Shown: positions 33,952 through 43,345 of the stretch, in pieces | Layout of the letters: every line of letters starts with the position of its first letter | Numbering within the stretch: position 1 is the first letter of the stretch | DNA from: JALEFZ01 sp964564415 | GTDB lineage: Bacteria > Bacteroidota > Bacteroidia > J057 | Length of the DNA stretch: 64,000 bases | Reading direction: 5' to 3' | Assembly (NCBI GenBank): GCA_964564415.1 | Contig: CAZMAV010000003.1 | Coordinates: 298,776-362,775, forward strand | The notes under the pieces: generated by a model | What the model was told of the DNA's origin: nothing | The model's database searches: none | The model's input: the letters and a program-made list of their open reading frames with translations, nothing else | Made by a program: the position numbers and the translations under genes

Positions 33952-34428
33952 ATGAAATACATTAGCCTTAGCCTTTTATTGGCCATGACTTTTTTTGCCT
34001 GTCAACCCAAGCAGGAAAAAGCACAAGAAGATAATACTCCCGTAGCGGAAATGACTTACCATGGAGAAAAAATCAGCCCTGACAATGCCCTTTCCTTTGC
34101 CTCCTATTCTGGTGAAGAGGGTGAGGGAGTTAAACTGATGGGAGAAGTAGACAAGGTATGCCAGGCCAAGGGTTGCTGGATGACCCTTAAGACCGAAGAG
34201 GGGAAGAGCATGCGCGTAACCTTCAAGGATTATGGATTTTTCGTACCCAAGGACATATCCGGGAAAACAGCCATCGTAGAAGGTAACGTTAAGGTAGACA
34301 CTACCTCTGTAGAAGACCTTCGCCACTATGCGGTAGATGGAGGAATGACACAGGCGGAAGCAGACTCTGCCTTTACAAAGCCCGAAGTAAGCCTCTCCTT
34401 CATAGCCTCGGGGGTCATCATCAAATAA
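33952..34428 (+). CDS. DUF4920 lipoprotein
   Basis: A 158-residue lipoprotein: signal MKYISLSLLLAMTFFAC (Cys17). The body matches DUF4920, with KVCQAKGCWMTLKTEEG (two conserved cysteines), MRVTFKDYGFFVPKDISGKT and VEGNVKVDTTSVEDLRHYA. The domain is an OB-like beta barrel of unknown function; the CxxxxC pair next to aromatic residues suggests metal or redox binding but this is unproven. A strong terminator follows at 34513. Confidence 0.88.
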   Translation: MKYISLSLLLAMTFFACQPKQEKAQEDNTPVAEMTYHGEKISPDNALSFASYSGEEGEGVKLMGEVDKVCQAKGCWMTLKTEEGKSMRVTFKDYGFFVPKDISGKTAIVEGNVKVDTTSVEDLRHYAVDGGMTQAEADSAFTKPEVSLSFIASGVIIK

Positions 34429-34512
34429 ATATTTGCAAAGATCGGGGGAGGAACTAATGCCTATCACGAATCTTCCTTTTCCTATTGTGAATAAAACTTT
34501 CCAAATTTATCG

Positions 34513-34541
34513 GGACATCCATCCTCATGGATGTCCTTTTC
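34513..34541 (+). terminator. Terminator after DUF4920 gene
   Basis: GGACATCCA (34513-34521) pairs with TGGATGTCC (34528-34536) around a 6-nt loop, followed by TTTTCTCTT. It ends the EGF/coiled-coil/DUF4920 run before the dehydrogenase gene. Confidence 0.8.
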
Positions 34542-34577
34542 TCTTATTGGATTTAACACCTAAAAAATTGCTAATCG

Positions 34578-36131
34578 ATGTCTGAAATTCTCACTCACGA
34601 AGTCCTCAAAGGGCAACTGGAAATAAAAGATAAAAATCCTGTCATCCTCACAGGGCAGGAATGCTGGCATGACTCCGAGCAGCCCTACCATCCCGTTCTT
34701 TCTCCCATAGATGGAAGCGAACTGGCATCTGTACAAATGGCCACCCAGGACAAGTACGAGATGGTCATGGAAACGGCCCAAACTGCCTTTGAATTTTGGA
34801 GGGATGTTCCAGCTCCTCAACGAGGGGAGATCGTTCGGCAGATCGGCCAGGCCCTCCGAAAGCACAAAGCAGCACTTGGCCAACTGGTCAGCATGGAAAT
34901 GGGAAAAATTTACCAGGAAGGCCTGGGGGAGGTTCAGGAGATGATAGACATCTGCGACTTTGCAGTCGGATTGTCCCGACAGTTGTATGGGCTGACCATG
35001 AAGTCCGAGCGCAAGCACCACCGCATGTACGAACAATGGCATCCCCTGGGGGTAGTAGGCATCATTTCCGCCTTTAACTTTCCGGTGGCCGTCTGGTCTT
35101 GGAATGCCATGATCGCAGCTGTTTGTGGAGACGTTTCTGTCTGGAAGCCCAGCGAAAAAACTCCTCTTACAGCTATCGCCTGCATGAACATTGTCAAGGA
35201 GGTAGTCAAGGAAAATGACCTGCCCGAAGGTATCTTCAATGTTATCATTGGGGATAGAGAAATCGGCCAGGCTATGGCTGCCGATCCACGTGTAGCCCTG
35301 CTATCTGCTACGGGTTCTACCCGGATGGGAAAAGCGGTCGCCGAGACGGTCTCCAAGCGCCTGGGCAAAAGCCTCCTGGAATTGGGCGGTAACAATGCCG
35401 TCATCATCTCCCGTCATGCCAATCTTCAACTGGCCATTCCAGCCGTGGTATTTGGTTCAGTGGGAACCTGCGCCCAGCGTTGCACCTCTACCCGTCGACT
35501 CATCATCGACGCAGAGATTTACGACGACTTCGTAGGCAAACTCAAAACAGCCTACACTTCTCTTAAGGAAAAAATCGGCAGTCCCCTGGATCCCGATACC
35601 CTCATAGGTCCCCTGATCGACAAGGAGGCCGTAGAAAATATGCAATCCGCCCTTTCTCGGGTGCAAGAGGAGGGGGGCAAGCTGATCTTTGGAGGAGAAA
35701 TCCTGGAGGGAGAAGGCTATGAAACAGGAACCTACGTCGTCCCTGCCCTGGTCGAGGCCAACAATGAGTACGAGACCGTGCAGACAGAAACCTTTGCTCC
35801 CATCCTGTACTTGATCAAATACAATGGGATAGAGGAAGCCCTTCGCCTCCATAATGATGTTCCCCAAGGCTTGTCCTCAGCTATTTTTACCGAAAACATC
35901 AAGGAGTCCGAGTATTTCCTCAGCCACCTTGGATCAGACTGCGGCATTGCCAATGTCAATATAGGGACCTCCGGGGCAGAAATTGGAGGAGCTTTTGGTG
36001 GAGAAAAGGAGACGGGTGGAGGACGAGAGTCCGGTTCTGACACCTGGAAAGCTTACATGAGACGGCAGACCAACACCATCAACTGGTCTGATGACCTGCC
36101 TTTGGCTCAGGGCATCAAATTCGAGTTTTGA
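34578..36131 (+). CDS. Aldehyde dehydrogenase, ALDH7 (aminoadipate-semialdehyde) type
   Basis: A 517-residue NAD-dependent dehydrogenase. NAD-binding SATGSTRMGKAVAE, catalytic Glu in LELGGNNAVI, and catalytic Cys in GTCAQRCTSTRR are present. The C-terminal SGAEIGGAFGGEKETGGGRE and GSDTWKAYMRRQTNT are characteristic of ALDH7 (antiquitin, AmaB), which oxidises alpha-aminoadipic semialdehyde (in equilibrium with piperideine-6-carboxylate) to 2-aminoadipate in lysine breakdown. Length is standard. It is single, between terminator 34513 and a small thioredoxin gene; no lysine catabolic partner is adjacent, so the exact substrate stays an inference from family. Confidence 0.92.
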   Translation: MSEILTHEVLKGQLEIKDKNPVILTGQECWHDSEQPYHPVLSPIDGSELASVQMATQDKYEMVMETAQTAFEFWRDVPAPQRGEIVRQIGQALRKHKAALGQLVSMEMGKIYQEGLGEVQEMIDICDFAVGLSRQLYGLTMKSERKHHRMYEQWHPLGVVGIISAFNFPVAVWSWNAMIAAVCGDVSVWKPSEKTPLTAIACMNIVKEVVKENDLPEGIFNVIIGDREIGQAMAADPRVALLSATGSTRMGKAVAETVSKRLGKSLLELGGNNAVIISRHANLQLAIPAVVFGSVGTCAQRCTSTRRLIIDAEIYDDFVGKLKTAYTSLKEKIGSPLDPDTLIGPLIDKEAVENMQSALSRVQEEGGKLIFGGEILEGEGYETGTYVVPALVEANNEYETVQTETFAPILYLIKYNGIEEALRLHNDVPQGLSSAIFTENIKESEYFLSHLGSDCGIANVNIGTSGAEIGGAFGGEKETGGGRESGSDTWKAYMRRQTNTINWSDDLPLAQGIKFEF

Positions 36132-36190
36132 TCCTAAATCTCTGAACCCGGATAGGTCTCCTGTTCGGATTCACTTGTAAATATCAAATC

Positions 36191-36493
36191 ATGGATGCTA
36201 TAAGGCTGCTATATTTCATGGCTCCCGGCTGTGGAGTCTGCCACGCCCTCCGACCCAAGCTGGAAGCATGGCTGGAAGAAGCCTATCCTGACCTGAACCT
36301 GACAGTGATTGATATTTCTCAGGATAGAGAAAGTGCTGCTCGACATACGGTATTTACCACTCCGGTCCTGATCATCGAGGTAGATGGCCGGGAATACGAG
36401 AGGTTCGTAAGGGCTTTTTCAATCAGGGAAGTGGATGAGAAACTGGAGAGGATCGTCAAGGCCCTCGCCTCAGACCCTGGGGGCTATTCATGA
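36191..36493 (+). CDS. Small thioredoxin-like protein
   Basis: A 100-residue cytoplasmic thioredoxin-fold protein with active site APGCGVCHALRP (C-G-V-C, near residues 14-17). The cis-Pro loop is visible as FTTPVLII (about 55-62). The shorter length and the acidic helices resemble stand-alone thioredoxin family members that reduce specific partners. No signal peptide. It follows the ALDH7 gene by 59 bases and may share its transcript. Its stop is 22 bases from the convergent beta-barrel gene. Confidence 0.85.
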   Translation: MDAIRLLYFMAPGCGVCHALRPKLEAWLEEAYPDLNLTVIDISQDRESAARHTVFTTPVLIIEVDGREYERFVRAFSIREVDEKLERIVKALASDPGGYS

Positions 36494-36515
36494 GCAGGTG
36501 GATAGCCCCAAGTCT

Positions 36516-37352
36516 TTATAAATTATAATAAAGCCCTAGCGCATAGGAAGGGCTTACATAAAAGGACTTTCCTTGTACTGGTTTTGAAAGGGTGGCTGCC
36601 AGGCCGAGTTTGGGAGTGAAATTGTAGCCTATTTCTCCTGAAAAACTCAGGTGCTCGATGTTATTGCTAAAGATAGAACCCATGATAGGGTCAAACTCTC
36701 CGACCACGTCGATCCGGTCTACCCGCCCAATGAGCATGAGCCTCTCCTCCCAGAATTTAGCTCCGACTCCGGCCCCATACCTCCATTCGTCATTAAAATC
36801 CAGGCTCCTCCTGTTGTAGCCCCCATAAAAGCTGCCCCAGCCTTGCAGGGACCCTATGCTCCATGAAAAACCTCCATCCAGACGCAGCATGAGGTTGAGC
36901 TCACCATCTCCTGTAGCGAGGTTTTGATCCCTGCCTCCACCTGTCCTTCCAAAAGGAATACCTGCCAGCACAGAAATCGAAGACACAAAGGTCTGATTGG
37001 TTATCAAACCGTATTTGAAAGAGATGTCTACATCCCCAAAGCTGCTTAAGGACTCCCGAGGGACCAGGGGGTCGCTGTTGACCTGATAGAGGGTCATGCG
37101 GCTGTAAAAGGGGACGAAAAATATCCCTGTGACCCGGTCGGACAGCCCTATCTCTCCATAGATGCTCGAATTAAGATAACCGACGGGCATATGGGTAGTT
37201 ATGTCGCCAAAAGCATCGTAAGAGAGGGGGCTGATGGCCCACCATTGGGTAAGTTTGAAATATCCCTTTCCCTGCATGTATACCCAGCCACCACCGGCCT
37301 CTGAGGACAGAAAAGCCAGGCAAAATAATAGGAGAAGGAAGCACCTCTTCAT
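36516..37352 (-). CDS. Outer-membrane beta-barrel protein
   Basis: From ATG at 37352 the protein has a signal peptide MKRCFLLLLFCLAFLSSEAG; an in-frame Met 10 codons upstream would hide it. The mature part has alternating amphipathic strands (GYFKLTQWWAISPLSYDAFG, VTGIFFVPFYSRMTLYQV, DISFKYGLITNQTFVSSISV) and ends with an aromatic LYYNL, typical of outer-membrane barrels. It resembles the transporter-type barrels annotated as hypothetical in Bacteroidota. Substrate unknown. Single gene. Confidence 0.75.
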   Translation of the reverse strand: MKRCFLLLLFCLAFLSSEAGGGWVYMQGKGYFKLTQWWAISPLSYDAFGDITTHMPVGYLNSSIYGEIGLSDRVTGIFFVPFYSRMTLYQVNSDPLVPRESLSSFGDVDISFKYGLITNQTFVSSISVLAGIPFGRTGGGRDQNLATGDGELNLMLRLDGGFSWSIGSLQGWGSFYGGYNRRSLDFNDEWRYGAGVGAKFWEERLMLIGRVDRIDVVGEFDPIMGSIFSNNIEHLSFSGEIGYNFTPKLGLAATLSKPVQGKSFYVSPSYALGLYYNL

Positions 37353-37448
37353 GGTCAGATAGGATTGTTTTTGCAAAATCACTCACCAAAGAAAAGAATT
37401 TTGCCTTCAACTGCCCATTATTTGGCGACAATTGAGTCAGGGAGGAGT

Positions 37449-38084
37449 TTAAAGTTGGGGAGGAATGATGTTTTTGTAATGCCCGTTGAGCTTGGCCTTG
37501 GCCTTGAGTCTTTCTGTCTCTCTGACCACCGGCAGAATCCCTTCGAGGTGTCGCTTGACGTACATGAGGCGATCCAGTTCAGAGTTGAGAGAAAGAAGTT
37601 CAAACTCCTGGGTGAGGGTAAGACCTATATGATGGCCAATGTTGTAGGTGAAGAGGTTTTTGGGTTCGTCTCCGTATTTTTTTTGAATGCCCAGGGCTTC
37701 GTGCAACTGTTCGAGCAGCCCCCAGACCTGAGCCTGAAGAGCTTCGTTGGTCTGGTAATTTTCTTCTAGCGTCTCTACATCTCCTCCGGGGTAAAGCTTT
37801 CCACCGACGACCTCAAAGAAATTTTCTATTCTTATTCGCTGTGTGCCCTTTGTGGTGAGATCCATCTCGCCTCCGCCGTAGGTCCTGTCCAGGCTCACAA
37901 TCTCCACCTCTGTCCCTACCGAAACCACCGTCTGATCGACTACGGCAGTTATGCCGAAGGTACTGTTGTCTTCCAGGCACTCGTTGATGAGCTGCTTGTA
38001 CCTTTCTTCAAATATATGTAGGCGAAGCTGCTCCCCGGGGTAGACGACCAAACTCAGGGGGAAAAGGGGTAACAATTTAGCCAT
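37449..38084 (-). CDS. LON-substrate-binding-domain protein
   Basis: A 211-residue protein comprising the N-terminal domain of Lon proteases without ATPase or peptidase. The start LLPLFPLSLVVYPGEQLRLH and IFEERYKQLINECLEDN match this domain, followed by a beta-rich half (VVDQTVVSVGTEVEIVSL) and C-terminal helices. Stand-alone LON-domain proteins are thought to bind unfolded or specific proteins. It is the last of four minus-strand genes after the MoxR and VWA genes (81-base gap). Confidence 0.88.
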   Translation of the reverse strand: MAKLLPLFPLSLVVYPGEQLRLHIFEERYKQLINECLEDNSTFGITAVVDQTVVSVGTEVEIVSLDRTYGGGEMDLTTKGTQRIRIENFFEVVGGKLYPGGDVETLEENYQTNEALQAQVWGLLEQLHEALGIQKKYGDEPKNLFTYNIGHHIGLTLTQEFELLSLNSELDRLMYVKRHLEGILPVVRETERLKAKAKLNGHYKNIIPPQL

Positions 38085-38165
38085 AATAGAGATTGCGGTT
38101 TCAAATCAAATTGACAATTCCTATTATGAACAGGGCATGTAGGTAAATGTTGTGAAAATATTCGA

Positions 38166-39389
38166 TTAGTGATAAATATGCATATCTCCATCTTCTCCAT
38201 AGGTAATGGAAGGGTCCTTGAGGCACTTCATGGCCAGTTGGATGCCCTCCAGGGTCATGGGAAACATCCTTCTTTCCATATATCTGCGTAGGATAGCGGT
38301 AGACTCATAATAAGGCCACTGATAGGGGGGAGTGGGATTGATCCAAGCCATATAGGGAAAGGCCTCCTTTATTTTCAACAGCCATTCCATTCCGGTTTCT
38401 TCATTAAAATGCTCTACGCTGCCCCCCCTGTACATAATTTCGGTGGGAGACATGGCCGCATCGCCCACCCAGATGACTTTGTAGTCGCTGTTGTAGGTAT
38501 GGAGCAGCTCCCAGGTGGGTATTTTTTCCTGGTATCTTCGCTGATTGTCTTTCCAGACGTGCTCGTAGAGGCAATTGTGAAAGTAGTAATACTCCAGGTG
38601 CTTGAATTCGTGGCGGGCTGCGGAAAACAACCTGGAGCAAAGGTCGACGTGGTCATCCATGGAGCCCCCAAAATCGAGGAGCAGGAGAACCTTGACCTTG
38701 TTTTTGCGGGAGGGCCTCATACGTATGTCCAGATAGCCTGCATTTTCAGAGGTAGAGCGAATGGTCTGGTCGAGGTCGAGTTCGTCGGCCCTGCCTTCCC
38801 GGGTCAGAACACGGAGCTTGCGGAGGAGCATTTTGATGTTGCGGGTGTCCAGTTCCACCTTGTCGTTGAGATTGGCAAACTGTCGCTTGTCCCAGACTTT
38901 TAGGGCATTGTGATAGCGGCTTTCTGCCTGCCCCATGCGCCAGCTTTCAGAATTGAATCCATTATTCCCGAAGGGAGAGCTACCAGCCGTACCTATATTT
39001 TCGTCGCCTCCTTCAGTCCTTTCCTTTTGTTTGTCGATCAGTTCCTTGAACCGGTCCATGAGAGCCTCTAATCCACCCAGAGCCTCGATAGCCCTTAGGT
39101 CTTCCGGATTGATGACCTTTTCTATCTCAGCGCGCAGCCATTCTTCCGGAATTTCCTTAAAAAAATCCTGTCCTATCCCTTCTTTTCCCCTGAAATATTG
39201 ACCAAATGCCACATCAAAGCTGTCCAGTTGCCCCTCCTGTTTGACCCACATGGCACGACTGAGGTAGTAGAAATCTTCGAGAGAGGGTGGAATCACCTCC
39301 TTGTCCAATGCTTCCATGAGGGCGAGATATTCTTTAATGGAAACCATCAGGCCCTGTGCGCGGAGTTTGAAGAAGAAATTGATAAACAT
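38166..39389 (-). CDS. VWA-domain (CoxE-like) protein
   Basis: A 407-residue protein with a helical N-terminal half and a von Willebrand A domain in the C-terminal half. The MIDAS metal site begins LLLLDFGGSMDD (D-x-G-x-S, about residue 230) with a second part in KVIWVGDAAMS. The N-terminal helical half and VWA layout match the CoxE-like partners of MoxR ATPases. Such pairs work as metal-dependent chaperones that load cofactors or assemble complexes. The MoxR gene lies 54 bases upstream, as expected. No target complex is nearby. Confidence 0.9.
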   Translation of the reverse strand: MFINFFFKLRAQGLMVSIKEYLALMEALDKEVIPPSLEDFYYLSRAMWVKQEGQLDSFDVAFGQYFRGKEGIGQDFFKEIPEEWLRAEIEKVINPEDLRAIEALGGLEALMDRFKELIDKQKERTEGGDENIGTAGSSPFGNNGFNSESWRMGQAESRYHNALKVWDKRQFANLNDKVELDTRNIKMLLRKLRVLTREGRADELDLDQTIRSTSENAGYLDIRMRPSRKNKVKVLLLLDFGGSMDDHVDLCSRLFSAARHEFKHLEYYYFHNCLYEHVWKDNQRRYQEKIPTWELLHTYNSDYKVIWVGDAAMSPTEIMYRGGSVEHFNEETGMEWLLKIKEAFPYMAWINPTPPYQWPYYESTAILRRYMERRMFPMTLEGIQLAMKCLKDPSITYGEDGDMHIYH

Positions 39390-39443
39390 AAGTCAGGGGT
39401 CTCTTGAGAAATAAAACAACCTGCTGTCAGGGGGAATAGGGGC

Positions 39444-40277
39444 TTAGCGGTACATCTTGCGCAGGTTTTGAATCAGGGCCATGTCCTGCTCGTTTTTAAT
39501 TAAGGCACCTTCAAAGGGGATCATGCCATTTTTGATATTGGCCTCTTCGAGTTCCTTCAGTTCCAGGCGCTCGAGGACGATCAACTTTATCCAGTCGATC
39601 AATTCGCTGGTCGAAGGACGCTTTTTCATTCCCCTTACTTCCCTGAGTTCATAAAAGACCTTGAGGGCCCTTTCCAGCAGTTGGCTATCCAGGCTGTAAA
39701 AATGTACATCTAGGATGCGCTTCATCATTTCGGCATCGGGAAAACGGATATAGTGGAAGATGCACCTTCGCAAGAAGGGGTCGGGAAGCTCTTTCTCATT
39801 ATTGGAAGTAATGATGACAATGGGCCTATGCCGGGCGCTGATGGTCTGCTGAAGTTCATAGCAGAAAAACTCCATCTTATCCAGTTCCTGTAGAAGGTCG
39901 TTGGGAAATTCAATATCAGCCTTATCGATCTCATCAATGAGAAGCACGACTTGTTGGTCCGACTCGAAGGCCTCCCAAAGCTGTCCCTTTTTGATGTAGT
40001 GGGCCAATTCGCCTACCCTTTCCTCTCCCAATTGGGAATCTCTGAGCCGGGAAACTGCATCGTACTGGTAAAGGCCTTGCTGGGCGGTGGTGGTGGACTT
40101 TATGTGCCAGGTAAAAAGGGGCTTCTGAAGGGCCTTTGCGATTTCTTCTGCCAGCAGGGTCTTTCCTGTGCCGGGTTCTCCTTTTACCAGGAGGGGTTTT
40201 TCTAAGTGAACAGCAGCATTGACAGCGATCTGAAGATCCTTGCCAGCCACGTAATTTTCCGTGCCTGTAAACCTCAT
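39444..40277 (-). CDS. MoxR-type AAA+ ATPase
   Basis: A 277-residue AAA+ protein. Walker A GEPGTGKTLLAE (residues 33-44), Walker B VVLLIDEIDKAD (about 108-119), sensor 1 ITSNNEKELPDPFLRRC (about 155-171) with the arginine finger in FLRRC, and the C-terminal lid helices are present. Standard length for MoxR family. It makes a functional pair with the VWA protein encoded next, a chaperone-like unit for cofactor insertion or complex assembly. The Trx-SPOR gene ends 38 bases upstream, probably the same transcript. Confidence 0.93.
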   Translation of the reverse strand: MRFTGTENYVAGKDLQIAVNAAVHLEKPLLVKGEPGTGKTLLAEEIAKALQKPLFTWHIKSTTTAQQGLYQYDAVSRLRDSQLGEERVGELAHYIKKGQLWEAFESDQQVVLLIDEIDKADIEFPNDLLQELDKMEFFCYELQQTISARHRPIVIITSNNEKELPDPFLRRCIFHYIRFPDAEMMKRILDVHFYSLDSQLLERALKVFYELREVRGMKKRPSTSELIDWIKLIVLERLELKELEEANIKNGMIPFEGALIKNEQDMALIQNLRKMYR

Positions 40278-40314
40278 GGTTGATGATACGATTTTTTATG
40301 CTTTTGTCCCAATC

Positions 40315-41190
40315 CTAGTACCTGGGAATGGCAATGATGAAGGAGGACTGCGCTCCGAGCTTGTTGATGACCTGCTGTCGCTGTTGCTCTGCCTTTCCCC
40401 GGGAAGGATAGGGACCGATCAGGACTTTGAAATACCGCTTGCCATTGACATACTGCTCCTTGATCTGCACGGGGAAGTTGGACTGTCGCTGAATCTCATT
40501 GAGGCGCTGCTGTGCATAGTTCATCTGTGAGTAGGCCCCCATCTGCACGGCATACATCTCGCTAGGCCCTTCCAATTCTTCGGGTTTTTCTTCGTACTCA
40601 TCAAATATCTCTACCTCAGCTTCAGGAGCTGTGTAGTCTTTTTCGAGGATAAGCTCTTCATCATCCTGAAAATATTCTTTGGGGGTCCAGGCTTTGTCCT
40701 CTTCCTCTCCGAGTTTCCCGTTGATTTCTGCTTCCTCTCGTTTTTGGGCTGACTCATAGTTGTCGAGAAGTTCATCAGCAAAGGAGCTAGCATGCATATG
40801 ACCGGCACGCTTGGTGAGGATTCTACCATCTGGTGCAAAGAAAATAAAGGTCGGATAAAGGCTTACCTCATAGATATTGGCGAGCTGGCCCAACTTATTA
40901 TCTGTGGCTCTGGTGTCGGGTTCTACTTTGAGAAGAAGAAATTTGTCGCGCAGGATTTGACCTACCCTTTGGTCCATGATGCATTCGCTTTCCATCTTCC
41001 TGCTGGGCTCGGACCAATCTGCATGAAAGAAGATTATGTAAGGTTTTTGCTGACTTTTTGCCTGCTGCCGCAATTGATCAAGATCGCCTTTAAAGTAGGT
41101 TTCAGAAGATCGTGGAGCTTGTGCGTAGCTGAAGTGAATACAGTATCCCAGGCAAAGGATCAAAAAAGTCACTCGAAGACTGAAACTCAT
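40315..41190 (-). CDS. Secreted thioredoxin-fold protein with SPOR domain
   Basis: A 291-residue protein: signal peptide (about 1-24, ends SYAQ), thioredoxin fold (about 30-150; PYIIFFHADWSEPSRKMESE, and cis-Pro SLYPTFIFF), an acidic linker (150-210), and a C-terminal SPOR domain (about 212-290; YAVQMGAYSQMNYAQQRLNE, FKVLIGPYPSRGKAEQQRQQ). The usual CxxC is replaced by WSEPS, so it cannot do dithiol redox chemistry in the standard way. SPOR domains bind denuded septal peptidoglycan, which would direct it to the division site. A fused Trx-SPOR without the active cysteines suggests a structural role. It heads the MoxR/VWA cluster. Confidence 0.85.
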   Translation of the reverse strand: MSFSLRVTFLILCLGYCIHFSYAQAPRSSETYFKGDLDQLRQQAKSQQKPYIIFFHADWSEPSRKMESECIMDQRVGQILRDKFLLLKVEPDTRATDNKLGQLANIYEVSLYPTFIFFAPDGRILTKRAGHMHASSFADELLDNYESAQKREEAEINGKLGEEEDKAWTPKEYFQDDEELILEKDYTAPEAEVEIFDEYEEKPEELEGPSEMYAVQMGAYSQMNYAQQRLNEIQRQSNFPVQIKEQYVNGKRYFKVLIGPYPSRGKAEQQRQQVINKLGAQSSFIIAIPRY

Positions 41191-41501
41191 AGCTAGTGGG
41201 TTTTAGAAGTTGGTAATGGGGAAAAATTGCCAGGGAGTAAGATGCCAATCTATTATTTATTCCTGAGCAGAATAACCATCTGCCGGGTACAGTTCATATT
41301 TATAAGGCATTCTCAAATTATAAAATGTACCCTCAAATGAAAAGCCCTCCCCCTTTGTCTTCCCCTGGATGGATGTAAGGAAAAGCCAAAATTCATCAGC
41401 TCATTAAAAAACTAAACTTCAAGCCTCCTTCTGTAGTTTCACAACAAGCCTACTTTCAACTCTCATGGATAAGGGTTTTAGGGGGGGATAGCTTATTTTT
41501 T

Positions 41502-41509
41502 TACCTTTG
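41502..41509 (+). promoter_or_regulatory. -7 box upstream of ABC exporter gene
   Basis: TACCTTTG matches TAnnTTTG and lies 18 bases before the start codon. A TTTTA at 41476 is about 21 bases upstream, only a weak -33 match. The rest of the 336-base gap 41191-41526 shows no gene. Confidence 0.5.
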
Positions 41510-41526
41510 ATGAAAAATTACACTGC

Positions 41527-43326
41527 ATGAGACACCTCTTTGCACTTAATCCTTACATTTGGAAATACAAGAAGCATCTTCTGCTGGGTGTGGTGTTCAT
41601 CACGATCTCCAACCTCTTTGCGGTGTATCCGGCACAGATTATTCGCAGTGCCATCAACATGGTGGTAGATATTCTCAAATTTTACAAACAACTGGAGGGT
41701 ACTGCCCTCTCGGACCAATTACAGGCCATGCTGACCAAGAGTCTGGTACTTTTTGGAGGCTTGGTGCTCTTTATGGCCCTGGTGCGGGGGGTATTTCTCT
41801 TTCTAACCCGGCAGACCCTGATCGTCATGTCCCGGCTTATTGAATACGATCTTCGCAAGGACATTTACGACCACTTCCAGCAGTTGTCGCTGAGCTTTTA
41901 TCGGCAAAACAGGACCGGGGACCTTATGGCCCGAATTTCGGAGGATGTCTCACGTGTCAGAATGTACTTGGGACCGGGGATCATGTATTCTATCAATACC
42001 TTTACTGTTTTCCTGGTGGTCATTATCACCATGATATCGGTCAATCCCGAACTCACGCTCTACGTCTGCTTACCTCTCCCGGTGCTTAGCTTATTGATTT
42101 ACTACGTAGAATCCATCATTCAGCGGCGTAGCGAACGGATTCAGCAGCAATTGTCAGGGCTTACCACCATGGCTCAGGAGATTTTTTCGGGTATCAGGGT
42201 CATCAAGGCATATGTAAAAGAGAAGCATTCTTCCAAGGTATTCGCCGAAGAAGCAGATGAATATATGGACCGCTCCCTTCACCTCGCCAAGGTAGACGCC
42301 TTCTTCTATCCTCTGGTCGTATTCCTGGTGGGGCTCAGTGTCATGTTGGCAGTTTGGGTGGGAGGTCGCAAGGTGATCAGCGGACAGTTGACCGTAGGAA
42401 ACATTGCTGAGTTTATCATTTATATCAATATGATAACCTGGCCCATCGTAGCGCTGGGCTGGGTTACGACCCTGATCCAGCGGGCGGCAGCCAGTCAAAA
42501 AAGGCTCAACGAACTCCTTTCACATAAATCGGAGATTACCTTTCCCAACAAGAGCGATGCTATCGAGAAGGCCCTCATTTCCTTTCGCAGGGTCAGCTAT
42601 ACCTATCCGGACACGGGGATTCAGGCCCTCAAGGAGGTAAGTTTTGAAGTTAAATCCGGACAGATGCTGGGCATTGTAGGCCCTACAGGATCGGGAAAAT
42701 CCACCCTGAGCAACATGATTCCAAGGCTGCTGGATGCAGATTCAGGAGAGATTTTTATCGATAATAAGCCTCTCAGGGCGCTGGGCAAGGACGAACTTCG
42801 TTCTGCGATCGGATATGCCCCTCAGGATGTCTTTCTCTTTTCGGATACCATCAAGGACAACATTGCCTTTGGCAAGCCCGATGCAGAGATGGAAGAGGTA
42901 GAGCGGGCAGCCATTCAGTCTTCCATTCACGGCAACATCATTCAGTTTCCCGAAGGCTACCAAACCCTGGTAGGGGAGCGGGGCGTGACGCTTTCCGGTG
43001 GGCAGAAACAGCGAATATCTATTGCCAGGGCCTGGATACGAAACCCCAAGATTCTGATCTTGGATGATGTCCTATCCGCGGTGGATACCCGGACCGAAGA
43101 AGAAATCTTGCATTACCTCAAAGCCTACAGAGAAAAACATCCCGAGGTAGCTGTGATCATGAGCGCACACCGACTCTCCTGTATTCAGGATGCGGATCAG
43201 ATCATTGTGATCGAAGAGGGGAGGATCACCGAGCAGGGAACCCACGAAGAATTGCTAAAGAGGGACAACTATTACGCTAGAATTTTCCAGAAACAGCAAA
43301 TGGAAGACAGTTTATCACAGGTATAA
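41527..43326 (+). CDS. ABC exporter half-transporter (permease-ATPase fusion)
   Basis: A 599-residue type IV ABC exporter: six membrane helices in about residues 15-310, NBD about 345-590. Walker A is GPTGSGKST, signature LSGGQKQRIS, and Walker B ILILDDVLSAVDT, where Asp replaces the catalytic Glu after the Walker B Asp. The same swap marks the degenerate half of heterodimers such as BmrC/YheI or TM287. No second half is adjacent here, so it may form a slow homodimer or pair with a distant gene. Probable role is drug or lipid export. A terminator follows 20 bases after the stop. Confidence 0.92.
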   Translation: MRHLFALNPYIWKYKKHLLLGVVFITISNLFAVYPAQIIRSAINMVVDILKFYKQLEGTALSDQLQAMLTKSLVLFGGLVLFMALVRGVFLFLTRQTLIVMSRLIEYDLRKDIYDHFQQLSLSFYRQNRTGDLMARISEDVSRVRMYLGPGIMYSINTFTVFLVVIITMISVNPELTLYVCLPLPVLSLLIYYVESIIQRRSERIQQQLSGLTTMAQEIFSGIRVIKAYVKEKHSSKVFAEEADEYMDRSLHLAKVDAFFYPLVVFLVGLSVMLAVWVGGRKVISGQLTVGNIAEFIIYINMITWPIVALGWVTTLIQRAAASQKRLNELLSHKSEITFPNKSDAIEKALISFRRVSYTYPDTGIQALKEVSFEVKSGQMLGIVGPTGSGKSTLSNMIPRLLDADSGEIFIDNKPLRALGKDELRSAIGYAPQDVFLFSDTIKDNIAFGKPDAEMEEVERAAIQSSIHGNIIQFPEGYQTLVGERGVTLSGGQKQRISIARAWIRNPKILILDDVLSAVDTRTEEEILHYLKAYREKHPEVAVIMSAHRLSCIQDADQIIVIEEGRITEQGTHEELLKRDNYYARIFQKQQMEDSLSQV

Positions 43327-43345
43327 TGACCAAGTTACCTCAAAG

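Noticed and set aside
34460..34480. CTATCACGAATC as a third copy of the foldback element
   Set aside because: Match is limited to about 11 bases at one end.
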